A stretch of DNA of 64,000 bases, from positions 92,164,609 through 92,228,608 of the forward strand of contig JARDYH010000003.1 in the NCBI GenBank assembly GCA_029215795.1, given 5' to 3'. The notes under the pieces were generated by a model. It was not told the origin of the DNA. It did no database searches and saw only the letters and a program-made list of their open reading frames with translations. Source of the stretch: Anniella stebbinsi. Its lineage: Eukaryota > Chordata > Lepidosauria > Squamata > Anniellidae. The translations under genes were made by a program, and so were the position numbers. Below are positions 11,191 to 22,526 of the stretch, in pieces (within the stretch, counting starts at the first letter, position 1; each line of letters opens with the position of its first letter).

Positions 11191-12383
11191 TTTGGCCAGT
11201 TTTCTTTGGGTCCCTGATTGGAATCTCTGTTCTCTGCACACTGAGGCAGTGTAAATTCAGGAGATATTTGGATAAAAGGAGGGAAGCCGTTAGTCCATTT
11301 TGTTCCATGGCTTTTGTTTGCAGGGGGATAGTATTTTATATTCTTTCTGAATGCTAGTTTGTTGTACTCGGTTTTTCTGCACTTATTCAGTGGTAGCAGT
11401 ATGCTGAATCTGTAAGTATGGATTTGAGAAAGGTGATGGGGAAAGAGTGTTAAATGTTAGGGAAGTTGAGACTATGGTCATCCAGTGAAGGATTTGCAGT
11501 CAAAAAAGATACCTGAGGGAAGAGGAGACTGTATCACACAGAGTATGGCAAAAGCTTCAAAGTACAGCAAAAGCTACAAATGTCTTTGAATGTCTCACTT
11601 GTTCTTTATTTCAGTGATTTTAACATTAAGATGTTATGTAGTACAAGTTTGTTTAATTATGTGCTGTGAAATCAGACGTGTGACCAAGGCCATGTTTGGG
11701 TGGGCACGCCCCCTTGGAGGGGCGGCCATGTTGTCCTCCTTTTTGGTTTCCAAAATATGGTCACCCTAGGTGTACTAGGTGTGCCCAGGCACACCCTGAC
11801 TCAAGCAATAAGCACCAAATTGAGGGGCCCATTGGGTAGGGATCCAGAGGGGGATCCAGATGCAACAGGAACGGTCCTCCTGCTGCCACTGCGCCCAAGA
11901 ACCGTGGCCTCTCAGAGAGCACTGTTACTCCCGGAAGCAGGAGCAAAAAGAATCACTATGCTGGGAGCCTCTCTGCTGGGAGCCACCCCCCTTCAGCCAC
12001 TAGGCCTCCACTGGAGCAGCTGTACTGACCGACCTCATACCAACAGAGACACGTGTAAATTATACTGCAAGCATGCTGTGGCAGAACGTCACCTACATGG
12101 TGGAAACGGCCCTCCAGCTGTTCCTGCCCTCGACAGCATGTTATTGCTCCTGGCAGTAGGAGCAAAAAGGAATCACTCTCCTGGGAGATACACTTCAAAG
12201 AGGCCAGGAGGAGGGCCCCCAAAAGTTAATATTGCCTCATAAACCCCTCCTCTGGCCAGTGTCACCACAAAGCCCCACCAATATTGGGGTTTGAGGAGCG
12301 TCTCCTCATCCCCCCCCCCCCACAACAGCCCTCCTGTTGTTGGGCAAGCCAAACATGGAATAGAGCATCAGTGTCTACAGTGT

Positions 12384-12412
12384 TTAATAAATAAATAAAT
12401 AAATAAATAAAA
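12384..12412. repeat. AAAT/AATA microsatellite
   Basis: About seven AAAT units near the right end of the outer hAT element. Confidence 0.9.
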
Positions 12413-12513
12413 ATAATGTCCTTTATGATTGTATTCAATAAATGTTCACTTTTTTAAAAAATCCCAGGGTACACATCCTAATGAAATGTGCTGCGCACAC
12501 CTATGCTCCTGAC

Positions 12514-13241
12514 CCCCATGTGCAGCCTGCCACAATCCCTGAAAAGTTACTTTGGACCTTCTGGAGCCAGGTTTTGGGGGTGTTGCAAATGGGGGTGGCA
12601 GGGATTGCTGCAGGAGCGGAAGTGCCTCTCGATTCAAATTTTTGTTGCCCCACTGCAGTTACTAAATAGAAATTTAGTATATAGGCAAAATAAGCTTTTT
12701 AGAAGGAAGCTACAAACAGTCGCTGAGAGGCTCTAAGCCATTTTCATATAGCAGCTTTGATGAAAAAGTGTTCAATATAGCTTTTCTGAGCAACAGACTT
12801 TGGACATATGCCAACATCTACTTCTGTGTTTGCTAGGTGCTCCTGTTGTGGTTTGTTTTTAATTATAGCCCAGGGTAGACAACGTTGCTTTCATGGATTG
12901 AGAGAGGCAATAGATATGAAGAATTCTTGTTTATGTATTTGCATCCATGAGCTCTTCTTCAATATAAACACTTCCTTTTTGTTGCACAAGGATGATGCCA
13001 GGCAGAATAGCTGCAGGCTGCCCCAATAGCAATTTCCATTAATGATAGCTTTCTGAAGAGCAGGAGTCACCTGGACTCCTGTTTAGATCCCTCAAGTCTG
13101 AAAACATTCTGGTAAAATAGCTTACTTACATTCTAACACGTTTTTATATCAAGGAAGTGGATTTCTTTTACCCCAAACCCAGATTTTTCAGTTACCATGT
13201 AGCTCATTGCATCTCGCTAAATTCAGTTGTGCCTTACTCTA
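12514..13241. other. No recognisable gene or repeat
   Basis: Ordinary AT-rich sequence. Short open frames (12442-12736, 12808-13029) have no family resemblance. Confidence 0.45.
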
Positions 13242-13643
13242 TGACTTGGTTCACATATCACAGCAGCAATTCTTGTGTTGTTTATCCTAGGTGTTGTTTA
13301 TCCTAGGAATTGCAGCAATGTACAGAGTGAGTGAGCTGTGCACTCGCTGTTTCTGCTTTTATTCAACAACCTGGGAACACCCCATTCCTGGGTTGTTTTG
13401 TGACATGCAAATCTGAAAACTGGGGCATAAACAACCCAAAGTTAACCCAACAATTGTCAATGGTTTGCTGTTGGGTTAACTCTGAGTTGTTTAATTCATC
13501 AATAACAGAAAGTTTCCAGGTTCATATGTCACGAAACAACCCAGGTCCTTGGTTGGTTTAAAATCAGAAACGACTAGCATGCAGCTTTCGCTCTCCACTC
13601 CCCCCGCAATTCCTGGGTTTGCCGTGATGTGCAAACTGGGTCA
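13242..13643. mobile_element. Palindromic DNA element, 'tgacttggttcacatatcac' termini
   Basis: Left end tgacttggttcacatatcac and right end gtgatgtgcaaactgggtca form an imperfect terminal inverted repeat. A second inverted pair in the middle, aaagttaacccaacaattg against ctgttgggttaactctgag (about 13438-13490), makes the whole ~400 bp foldable. The 18-base word tgttgtttatcctagg is tandemly duplicated near the left end. No transposase. Confidence 0.65.
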
Positions 13644-13711
13644 ATTTTAAGCTTCCCCCATTTGTGATAACAATTGTTCTGTTGTTCACACAGCCACTCA
13701 TATTGAGAGAA

Positions 13712-13878
13712 AACACCAAAGAGTCTTTTGGCACCTTATAGCCATTTTATTATGGCTTTATCATTGGGCTCTAGCCCATGAAAACATATACCAAAATATG
13801 ATTTCTTAGTCTTTAAAGAACCACAAGATTTGTTGTTGTTTTTGCTGCAATGGACTAACACAACTTACTCCTCTGGAA
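13712..13878. repeat. Dispersed amniote repeat with 'ggcaccttaaagac' motif
   Basis: Shows aaagagtcttttggcacctt, gggctctagcccatgaaaac, and the end tgcaatggactaacacaact followed by actcctctgga. A related, better palindromic copy is at 25612-25858. I recognise this vocabulary as a common reptile dispersed repeat but cannot assign its class (a Penelope-like origin is possible). Confidence 0.55.
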
Positions 13879-15584
13879 ACTGTCGTATTGACAGATAAGT
13901 CCCCTGGGTTTCTTTGCTTCATCTTCTGAATAACTTCTTCATTGTGTGCACAAATCAGGAAACAAAGGAAGTTAAGATATCTGTGTTTATGTCTCTGTGT
14001 TTATGTAAACAGGCCAAATTGTGATAAGATAAAAATGAATACAATAACAGAGGGGAGAGAAGGATGCATGGATTTTCCATTACACGACCAGTTACACAAA
14101 TAACTGGTGCTATTAAAACACTATATGTGATTATTTCTGTTTCTTTTTGGGTAAGGCAGTTGTTGCTCAGCTTAGCCAAGAAGACAAAAAAACAAAGCCA
14201 TTGGCTATAAATATTAATTTTGTTCCATGAATAAATACACAACATTCCAGCAGGTGAGACAAAATCAACACCATCACTCAAGCCTTACAAAATTAGTGTA
14301 AAGTTTAAGATGAATTAAAATCTATTTCCCCCCACATCTATATCATATTTACTGATCCATATGGATTTGTTCTATGCCCCCATTGCCATCAGAGGTCTAG
14401 TTGGTTGGGACATAGGAGACAGCCTTCTCTGATGTGGCACCTGGTATATGGAATTCCTTTCCTTCATGGAGGATAAGGCTACAAATGACTAAGAGTCATG
14501 ATGGCAACATAGTACCCCCAGTATCAGAAGCAGTGTGCTTCTTAATACCAGTTGTTGGGGAACTGTTAATTCAATCCTGTTTAACTTCAGAACCTACACC
14601 AACTGGGTTCTAGACACCCCAGTGGGTAGCTAAGCTAAGTCCAAGCAGGCAAACATCACCACAGACTAAAAAGTAAGTTGAAATCCAATAAATGCTTTAT
14701 TTAGGAAAATTGTTTTTTTTTAAAAAAAGAAAGAGAGCACGGCAATTGGCAGCAAAAGAGAATGAAACATAAACGTGAAAGTAACTAAAGTATAGCAATT
14801 GACAAAGCTGGCACTAAAATGTATCTAATAAGGTAACAACTTCAGCTTCTAACATTACTGTTATAACTCTTCGCTATCCTCCTGCATTCTACTTGCATTG
14901 AAATAGTTCCAAGTTCTGTCTTCTGAAAGTCCTAAGCTTAGAAATTATCCTAAGACCTAACTTCAGAAAGAAAAGCATTTAAATTATTTTCAAATTCTGT
15001 AGTCTAAGCATCTAAAGAGGTCCATAGTTACCCAAATCCTTAGATTTTGTGGTCCAGTTAGGTAAGGCAGCGAGGACACAAAGTTAAGGAGAAGAACTCT
15101 CACTACCTGTGCTTTTATACACTTGTTCTGGCCAGGCAACCACCTTCCAATTAAAAATAGGGTGCGTGAGTGGGTAGACTACCCATTCACCAATCAGAAT
15201 TGGAGTGTCTGTCAGTTTTATGCCCATGTGTTTTGGGAACATCTCTGGCATTACTTCTAATGGTTTAATTTGAAATGCAGATAAAAGGTTTACCATCTGA
15301 GCACGTTATCTTGATTGATGTGTTTCTCTATGGTACATCTTCCTTGAATTCATGGTCAGCTTTGGTCATACCTGTAAAGGTATGTGGGACAAATATAGCA
15401 GATTTGCCTGCCTGATTTCACACATAACCTAGACATCCAAATGTAGATGGCTCATTTCCATGAGGCAGAAGTCTTTATTAGATTAAGGATGGATGTACAC
15501 TTTAAGAGCAACTAAAATCACAGGATAGCATGCATGCATAAAACCCAGTAAATAAAACAAGAAATCTCTAACTATAATACTTAC
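13879..15584. other. No recognisable gene or repeat
   Basis: AT-rich, with an A/T homopolymer pair at 14708-14727. The 108-codon minus frame at 13955-14281 has no known domain and no splice context. Confidence 0.45.
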
Positions 15585-15592
15585 TTCTAATC

Positions 15593-16234
15593 TAGGGTGA
15601 CCAGATCGCCCTGGATTTCCCGGTCCTAACCGGGAAAACTGGGGCAATCCAGGCTGACAGGGGGGCAGCGGGGGCAAACCGAGGAAAGGATCAGCTCTCC
15701 TCCCGTCCTAAAATGCCCACGCTGCTCCCCGGCCATGGCAAGAAAGAAGTGCTCAGTGTTAGGAAGCGTCAACAAATTCCTTGTCTGGTGGCTAACTGCT
15801 TTAGCCACCAGACAAGGAATTTGTTGACGCTCCCTAGCTGAGCACTTGTTTCCTGCGGAGGCCGGGGAGCGGCGCTGGCATTTTAAAGCAGGCTCTTCCT
15901 CCTCCTTTGCCTGCTGCTGCTGTTGCTGTTCCTCAGGTGCCTCCAGGGAGCCCAGGAGCAGGGCAAGAAGGGTGAGAGGACTGCAGGGGGTCATGCGGCA
16001 GTGGAGGAGATCGGCGGTGGCAGCGGAGGACCTGGTAGGTCTGGGCTGGGTTTTTTTTTGGGGGGGTGGCTTGGTGGGGGGGTTGTTTTGGGTGGTGGGG
16101 GGTGGCGGGGGGTATCTGCTTGTTGGCCGCATGGCGGGCGGCCTTTTTAATTTTTAATTTTATGTTGGGGGGGCTGCTTTGGTGGGGTGGCCATTTTGGA
16201 CCGGGATTTTGCTTTCCAAAATCTGGTCACCCTA
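15593..16234. mobile_element. Non-autonomous hAT element, 642 bp, with hairpin
   Basis: Ends tagggtgaccagat and atctggtcacccta are perfect inverted repeats. The flanking octamers ttctaatc and tcctaatc differ at one base, a hAT-type 8-bp duplication. The interior is GC-rich with a perfect 30-bp-arm hairpin (15766-15830) inside a longer imperfect palindrome (about 15690-15900), then G-rich sequence. The open frames crossing it are composition-driven. Confidence 0.85.
15766..15830. repeat. Perfect hairpin, 30-bp arms, 5-nt loop
   Basis: Arms 15766-15795 (starting gcgtcaacaaattccttgtc) and 15801-15830 are exact reverse complements around the loop ctgct. Outside them the pairing continues imperfectly: gctccccggccatgg pairs with the ccggggagcgg region near 15865. 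Confidence 0.97.
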
Positions 16235-16242
16235 TCCTAATC

Positions 16243-17139
16243 AGAACCTGGCTCTCGCCTCTCCCCACATGTTCTTGTCCATCCCATGTCCAGAGAAAAG
16301 AGCCCCCTCTTCGTCAAGAGGCCCCAGTTATAACCCTTTCTCTTTCAACTCTCCCTTCCTCTCCTGGTGCCAGCTGGGTTTCCCTGTTTCACACCTCCAA
16401 CTCCTCAGGCTGAGTTTTACAACCTTGAACAGATAAGGCGCTTCTTCCTGGCGCTATCAACCTCCCCCCTCCTCCAGGTGGTCCGGCCAAGGCTCTTTGT
16501 CATTTAAAACTTCATGCTTAACATATGAGACTAAAATTCCCTACTACTTCACCCATCTTATCCCCCACCCTGCACAGTCTATCTGCTCTCCTTTACAATA
16601 TCCACCCAAACACTTCTTCCCAGTCATTGCTCATTCTCATTGCTATGGCTTCCCTAGCTAACAAATGTTGAAGTAAGGACATTTTGTTATCTGCAGGTGT
16701 GCAACACGAGATGTCTTAGCAGTAATTGTCCTCCTCCTAATGGATATCTGAACATGCTCACTTCTTCTGTTCTTTTGCTCATATGATCTTCTCGCACAGC
16801 TCACCGTAACCTTGGCCTTACTCTGGAAAGTCACTTGCAAAGGCAGTTACATTCCCCCCTTCTTTCGAAGTCAGTCCTGTAAATTCTTAGAGGTATAACA
16901 TTAATTAGATAGAATCACAATTTCAGGGTCTTCTTGCCCGTGGATCTGGGTCTGGAATATAAGTTGTGTCTTCTTAAATACGGGTCTAGGATCTTTAGGG
17001 GGGGTCTTTTTGTAGGTCTTCCCAAAACCCTCATTCAAACAATTCAATAATTCCAGATCAAATTAGCCATCTTCAGTTTGAACTAGCCTCTTCAGTCCTT
17101 TGTTAGCAAAATTATCTAACCCTTTCAATGCCAGATCAA
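16243..17139. other. No recognisable gene or repeat
   Basis: Pyrimidine-rich plus strand to about 16650 and otherwise plain. The open frame 16066-16413 starts in the hAT and has no domain. Confidence 0.45.
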
Positions 17140-17238
17140 CATGGGCTTCCCATAGGCTTCTGGTTCCCTATTATGGGAACGAGTGCTGGACTAAATAAGG
17201 CATTTGGTCTGATTCAGCATGGCTGTTCTTATGTACAC
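17140..17238 (+). mobile_element. CR1 LINE 3' end fragment
   Basis: Contains gggcttcccataggcttctg, gctggactaaataaggcatt and ggtctgattcagcatggctg followed by ttcttatg, the CR1 3' terminus of a subfamily different from 1585-2792. Confidence 0.8.
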
Positions 17239-17255
17239 ATCACATAAAGTTGTAA

Positions 17256-17365
17256 TCCTTGATTAGTATCTAGTGTTAGTCAAGACTTACTGAAGTGAAT
17301 GGGACTTAAGTTAGTTGTGACTAAATCAAGCCCTACTCATTTCGGGTTTACTTTACCTAGGACTA
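17256..17365. repeat. Dispersed 'aatgggacttaagttag' repeat
   Basis: Reads agtcaagacttactgaagtg then aatgggacttaagttagttg then tgactaaatcaagccc. Internally symmetrical and likely an old DNA-transposon fossil. Confidence 0.4.
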
Positions 17366-17374
17366 ATATTGGAG

Positions 17375-17519
17375 ACTACCCTATACAACAACTCTGTAAA
17401 TTGGGTTATTATCCCTATGTTGCAGATGAAGAGGAAGACTGAGACTGAGAGAGAGAAATGTTTTGCCTAGGTCACCTAGTGAACTCATAGTAGATGTGGG
17501 ACTTGAATTGGGGCTTACT
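17375..17519 (+). mobile_element. MIR-like SINE remnant
   Basis: Shows the MIR 3' core order: tacaacaactctgtaaattg, gttattatccctatgttgca, gatgaagaggaagactgaga, gcctaggtcacctagtgaac, gtgggacttgaattgggg. Interrupted on its right by the foldback MITE at 17528. Confidence 0.75.
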
Positions 17520-17596
17520 GACTTGGATAGGCTGACCATATGAAAAGGAGGACAGGGTTCATGTAACTTTAACAGTTGTAGAGAAAAGGGAATTTC

Positions 17597-20500
17597 CTGT
17601 TGTTGTTTTCTTAGGGTACACATTTCCCTAATACAAATCCCTCTTACCGCAGCCTTCATAGTGTCCCATATTAACCCATGCGAGTTTAAGTCCTTTTCAA
17701 AATAAAAATATTGAAAAGGAGGTAAGAGATTTAGAGGAGAAGCTAAGAGAGACAAAAGATAAACGCCTATTTGCCCAAATTCAAGCTAAGAAAAAGGAAT
17801 TAGAGAAAGAAGAGTTAGAACAAGTCCAAAGGGATTTGCTATATTTAAGGAGGGATTTTTTTGAATATAGTAATAAAAATTCAAAGATGCTGGCTAGGTC
17901 CACTCAGTCAAAAAAGGCTAAGAATATGATAAGGACAATTAGAGATAAGACAGGGAAAAGTTGTAATTTAATGAAGGATAAATTAAATATATTTCAGGAA
18001 TTTTATAGGGAACTGTATACATCAGATAAGGGGTCACAGGTTAAGGTATTGGAATATGTAGAGAGGAATTGGAAAATAAGATTACAAAGGCAAGATAGGG
18101 ATTATATGGAAGGATTAGTTACTGAGAAAGAAATAGAAGGAATTATTGATAAATTAAAAGGAGGGAAATCTCCAGGAATGGATGGTTTGGGGCCGGAATA
18201 TTATAAGACTTTTAGAGGAATTTTAATACCAAGATTGAAAAAAACTATTTAATAGTATAATAGAAGGAGGAAAGACCCCGCCATCATGGGATCATTCCTT
18301 GATTATGTTAATCCTGAAACCAGGAAAGGACCTGACGGATCCAGCATCTTACAGACCAATATCTTTAATAAATCAAGACTCAAAATTTTTTACGGCAATA
18401 ATGGCAAAAAGGATGGGTACGTTTATATATAAATATATTAGAAAAGATCAATGTGGATTTAATTGGAAGAGTCTTAAATATAATTAATATTATTAAAAAA
18501 AAGGAATTTAAAAGCAGGTTTGTTAGCATTGGATATATTCAAGGCCTTTGATTGCGTGGAATGGCCAGCACTTAAAACAATTTTGAAAACATTTGGGCTT
18601 GGAGAAAAATTTATGGGAGTGATGGATCAACTGTATAAAAATAATAAAGCAGAAATAATGGTTAATGATGGGTTAACGCAACAGATTACACTAGCTTGAG
18701 GAACTAGACAAGGTTGCCCACTTTCACCGATCTTATTTGCGATAGTGATAGAAATTTTGGCAAATGTTATAATGGAGGATGTAAGATTGAAGGGGATAGG
18801 AGGGAAGGAGAAGATTAAAATGAATATGTTTGCGGATGATACATTACTGACATTAGAAGATTCTCTGAAGACTGGGGAGTTGATTAAGAAGCATTTGAGA
18901 GAATTTGGGGAGATTACCGGTCTACAAGTTAATTGGGGGAAATCAGAAATGATGTTATTTAATTATAACAAAGAGGAGTTGGAGGAAGGTAAAGTTAAGT
19001 TAGGTTTTAGGCTTAAAAATATAGTACGTTATTTAGGAATTAATATTGCAAAAGATTTAGATAGGTTAGAAGGAATTAATTTTGCAAGTTTGAAAAAACA
19101 GGTAGGGGAAAAGTTAGAGGCATATAGAAAATTAAAACATTCTTGGTTTGGTAGAATAGCGGTTATTAAAATGAAGATATTACCTAAGATTAATTTTTTG
19201 TTTAGAATGCTGCCGATTAAAATATCGGATGTAGAGTTAAAGAGTTGGCAAAATATGATTAATGCTTACTGCAATGGAGATAAGAGAGCTAGGATTAATA
19301 AAGGGTTATGGTATAAGACACAAAAGAAAGGTGGTTTGGGACTTCCAAACATAAAGAGTTATTATATTGCTAATCAGTTAAGATATGTTATAAATAGTAT
19401 ATTAGGAGAGGAAGATTTAGAATAGTTAGAAACGCAAACAGGGGAACTAGATTTTAAATTGCAAAATATTTTTTTTTATTAAAACTCAAAAGAAAGATTT
19501 GAGGGGACTGGACAACCCGTTGCTGAAAAATATTCTAGCGATCTGGGAGAAAGTTAGAGGAAAGTTAATACCAGGAAACTCTCCACTCGCCCCAGTGGTA
19601 GTAGTGGGAAACTTCCCAAGGAATTTAAAAGTAGAGTTGGAAGGGAGTCTGAAGGATCAGGAAATTATTAAGTTAAGGAATTGGATGGAAAAAATGATAG
19701 ATAAGGAGCAATTTAGAGAGTTGTTAAAAGGACAAAAGATAGTTTGGTTCAAATGCTTACAATTGGAAAAATGGACACAGGAATGGAAAAAGATAAACAA
19801 GAAATGTAGAAATAATACAAGATTTGAAGATTTAATTGAATCAAGAGGAAAGAAGGAAGTAATTAAAATTAGAAAAGGTTTGACAAGCGAAATATATAGA
19901 ATTCTGATAGAGGATGATGAATATCGAGACTCTCTCAAAAAGATTTGGGAAGATGATTTAAAGGAACAAATTAATGAATATGACTGGGGGAGGATATGGG
20001 AAGCAAGAATGTTAAAGCTTTTGTCGGTTAGAATTAAGGAGAATTATTATAAGACAGTATGGAGATGGTATTTAACGGCGGTAAGATTTCATCAGATAGA
20101 TAAAAAAGTGTCCAAGAATTGTTGGAGGGGATGTCAGGAGGTTGGAACTTATTTTCATATGTGGTGGAGCTGTGAACACGTACAAAAATTTGGGAAAGGG
20201 TGTTTAAATAAATAAGTGAAATAATTGGAAGTAAACTGGAATTAAGCCCAAAGCTGGCTCTACTAGCAATATGGGATAAAGGGAATGAGAATATAAACAA
20301 GAGAGAATTGATAAACAACCTCCTGGCTCCCGTCAGAATAATGATTGCTAAAAACTGGAAAGGGCAAGGGATATATCCTATAGAAGAATGGTATAAAGAA
20401 ATATGGGACATGGCTCTTAACGATAAGCTAACGTGTAAAATGAAAATAAAGAGGGGAATGTCCAGTAAGAATGATTTTGGAGATATATGGAGCCCATTTT

Positions 20501-20700
20501 TGGAATATGTATTAAGAACGGGGAAGGGGCAATTACCTTCAAACGAGTCTTTACAATTTTGGAAAGAAGAATAATGTATAATTCAAGGTCTCCTGGGGGA
20601 GGAGAGCACGGGGGGGATGGGGTTATGTATTGTATTTTATGTTGTTTTATGTTGTATTATGTTTTTTTTTAAAAAAAAAAATTAAAAAAATTTAAAAAAA
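17597..20700 (+). mobile_element. L1 LINE with inverted 5' end (twin priming)
   Basis: 3.1-kb L1 insertion. Both ends are defined: target duplication agaaaagggaatttc at 17582-17596 and 20701-20715, and an A-rich tail at 20660-20700. Positions 17597 to about 17710 are inverted: on the minus strand they encode YFEKDLNSHGLIWDTMKAAV and RGICIREMCTLRKQQQ, the L1 ORF2 region that should lie immediately upstream of what follows. From about 17711 the plus strand continues with RDLEEKLRETKDKRLFAQIQ. This head-to-head arrangement is the signature of twin priming. The copy is dead, with frameshifts near 18240 and 18456 and nonsense codons. Confidence 0.95.
17711..20574 (+). pseudogene. L1 ORF2 reverse transcriptase pseudogene
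   Basis: C-terminal two thirds of L1 ORF2: linker (LRETKDKRLFAQIQAKKKEL), palm with ALDIFKAFDCVEWPALK, GTRQGCPLSPILFAIVIEIL, active site MFADDTLLTL (FADD at 18829-18840), then GRIAVIKMKILPKINFLFRM, KKGGLGLPNIKSYYIANQLR and the C-terminus to a TAA at 20572-20574. Breaks: frameshift near 18240, a 26-bp loss near 18456 between attta repeats, TGA at about 18697 inside the block before GTRQGCP, TAG at 19423-19425, and a frameshift near 20190. It resembles the minus-strand copy at 58790-60960 at roughly nine of ten residues by eye. Confidence 0.93.
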
Positions 20701-20973
20701 AGAAAAGGGAATTTCAGCCAGTGTCATTTGTATGCAATTAGTTCCTGCTGAAATTCGCTCTTCATCACAACAGTTAAAGTTGCAGGCACTATACTAGAAT
20801 GACCATATACAAAAGAAGGCAGGGCTCTGCAACTTTAACTGTTGTGATGAAGAGGGAATCTCACCAGGAACTAATGGCATACAAATGACCCTGGCTGAAA
20901 TTCCCTTTTCTCTACAACTGTTAAAGTTACATGAGCCCTGACCTGGATTTTATCTGGTCAGCCTAGACTTGGA

Positions 20974-21202
20974 GCTCCCACTTCATAATTACCTTAATGT
21001 GTAGCTGAGACTTAGAGTTTTCTTTACTCTAGTGAAAGTGCATGGAGCCCTAATTTGGACTGTGACCACTGCACAGTCCGTTAAACTTTCCCCCTTTGTT
21101 CCCCCTCCCCCAATTTCCCTTAAAGATGGGGGGGGGGTTAAAGAAAAAAAAAAAGTCTCCATTGGCATCAGTGGAGGCTTACCCGCCCCCTTTTGTACAA
21201 AG
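20974..21202. other. No gene seen
   Basis: Short stretch with a G run and A run near 21127-21153. Nothing recognisable. Confidence 0.4.
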
Positions 21203-21566
21203 TGTTGGTTATTACCTTTAAAGCCCTACATGGTTTGGGGTCCTTCTCCCATACAATCAGCCCTGCACGCTCAGGTCCTCTGGGAAGAACCTACTACAGT
21301 CGGCCAAGACTAGGCTGACAACGGTTACCCAGACTATGGAACGACCTGCCGGGAGAGATCCACCAACTTACCAGTCTTCTAGAATTCAAGTGAGCTATAA
21401 AGACTGATCTCTTCCGGCAGGCTTACCAGCCGAATTTTAAGACTTGGTTGATTTTAATAATGTATTAATTTTATATGTGTTTAACCAGTTTTATATATAT
21501 TATATTGTTTGCATTGATGTTGTTCCCGTCTTGATCCAGAGGGAGAGGCGGGTAAGAAATAAATAA

Positions 21567-21598
<32 letters not shown>
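21203..21598 (+). mobile_element. L2-clade LINE 3' end
   Basis: 5'-truncated L2. It starts gttattacctttaaagccct (the ...FKALNGLGP-type segment) and carries degraded L2 ORF2 C-terminal sequence such as tatggaacgacctgccggga. The 3' UTR ends gatccagagggagaggcggg, taagaaataaataa, and a TTA microsatellite (21569-21597). The tail type matches 810-860. Confidence 0.8.
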
Positions 21599-21600
<2 letters not shown>

Positions 21601-22427
21601 CCTTGCACAGTGAGGTGGATTTGGGAAAGCAAACTGTGTGGAGAAGGTTTAATCCTTCCCTTCCACTGATTGGTGGTCCTGATCTGAATTTGGGGCTGTG
21701 CGAGCTTACACTAGAGTAAAGAAAAAGCTAATCCTCACACACTATGTGATTAGTGTAACGTGTAATTTGGCGCTTACCCAGGGCTATAGCAGTTAATATG
21801 GAGAGCTCTCACAGATAGAGAGATTAGTATAGATACTGTAACTTGCTGCATACTTGAATAGAAATGGTTGAAGGACTCCCTCCCAGAAGGCTGTGTCTTC
21901 AAATTTCAAATCTCTGCAGATCCCGCTTCTCATCCTATACTATGTCTAATGTACTGTGTGCTCCATTTGTGAGCTGGAGGTGGTTGCATTGTAATGGAGC
22001 TAAGCATGCTGTCATACTGGCTGTAAAGGAAGTTTAAGGCTCTCTGAGATGAAGAAAATACTATAATGTGTAACTGTAATTATGAAGCTCAAGGGATTAA
22101 TTTAATTTTAATTAACTACCTTCCTATATATTTGCCATCATAAACTGAACTAAGCAGCAGCACTCTTTGTGAGAGCTAAACAAAAGCTCTGTCTTATAAG
22201 TACAAATGGCAAGAACATGGAAGTTAATAGGAATAGGAGATAAATTGTTTAGAAGGTAGAAGTGTGTTATTTTATACTCTTTGCTGGGTGAAAGCATCAG
22301 TATATCTGCAAAGCCTACAGCAAAATTTGGAGGGGTCTTACTTGCCATCATCTTGAATAACTGCAGTGAGCTCAGTGTGCCGGAGAATGGCAAACTTTTA
22401 TACACTTCACACAACTGCAGCACATGG
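21599..22427. other. No recognisable gene or repeat
   Basis: Plain sequence. The minus frame at 22124-22423 has no domain. Confidence 0.45.
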
Positions 22428-22526
22428 GATTATCAGTGCTAACCTATGCATGCTTACTCAGAATAAGTTCTGCTGTGCTTAGTGGAGTTTACTCCTTTGT
22501 AAGTGTGTTTAAGACTGCAGCCTTGG
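22428..22526. repeat. Ancient dispersed 'cccattgaactcagtggg' family copy
   Basis: Reads gtgctaacctatgcatgctt, actcagaataagttctgctg, agtggagtttactcctttgt and tttaagactgcagcc. Confidence 0.5.

Larger units (their letters stand above)
8481..11768. mobile_element. Non-autonomous hAT element, 3.29 kb
   Basis: Begins tagagtgaccaga and ends tatggtcacccta, the same TIR type as the elements at 15593, 17528, 30332 and 53358. It is flanked by the perfect 8-bp duplication ggtgtact (8473-8480 and 11769-11776), the hallmark of hAT transposition. No transposase-like frame is present. The left third is a CpG-rich block with a hairpin array (8606-8976) and GGA repeats (9063-9260). It also contains nested pieces: a MITE at 10166-10317 and a foldback-MITE end at 10847-10916. 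The last 300 bases closely match the ends of 30332-31198 and 53358-55427. Confidence 0.88.
8456..12505. mobile_element. Outer hAT-like element, split by a second hAT
   Basis: Left end cacaggcatgcacaagggg (8456) and right end gcgcacacctatg (to 12505) are inverted repeats once C-to-T decay is allowed. The flanking octamers ctcccgcc and ctcctgac agree at 6 of 8 positions, consistent with an aged hAT-type 8-bp duplication. A second copy with the better-preserved end cataggtgtgcgcaaggggt lies at 42789. Its interior (11777-12505) is GC-rich, non-coding, and ends in an AAAT repeat (12384-12412). About 3.3 kb of the span is the later insertion 8481-11768. Confidence 0.65.
17528..20965. mobile_element. 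Foldback hAT MITE, split by an L1
   Basis: Copy 1 of a ~320-bp foldback family. It begins taggctgaccatatg and ends tctggtcagccta, flanked by the perfect octamer gacttgga (17520-17527, 20966-20973). The MITE sequence is 17528-17596 plus 20701-20965. The L1 sits between, and the 15-base word agaaaagggaatttc is duplicated on both sides. Loop orientation matches copy 37586 and is opposite to copies 23524 and 40926. Confidence 0.93.

Noticed and set aside
17381..17755. 124-codon minus-strand gene
   Set aside because: Its middle is the inverted L1 ORF2 piece and its ends are MIR and MITE sequence; no independent gene.
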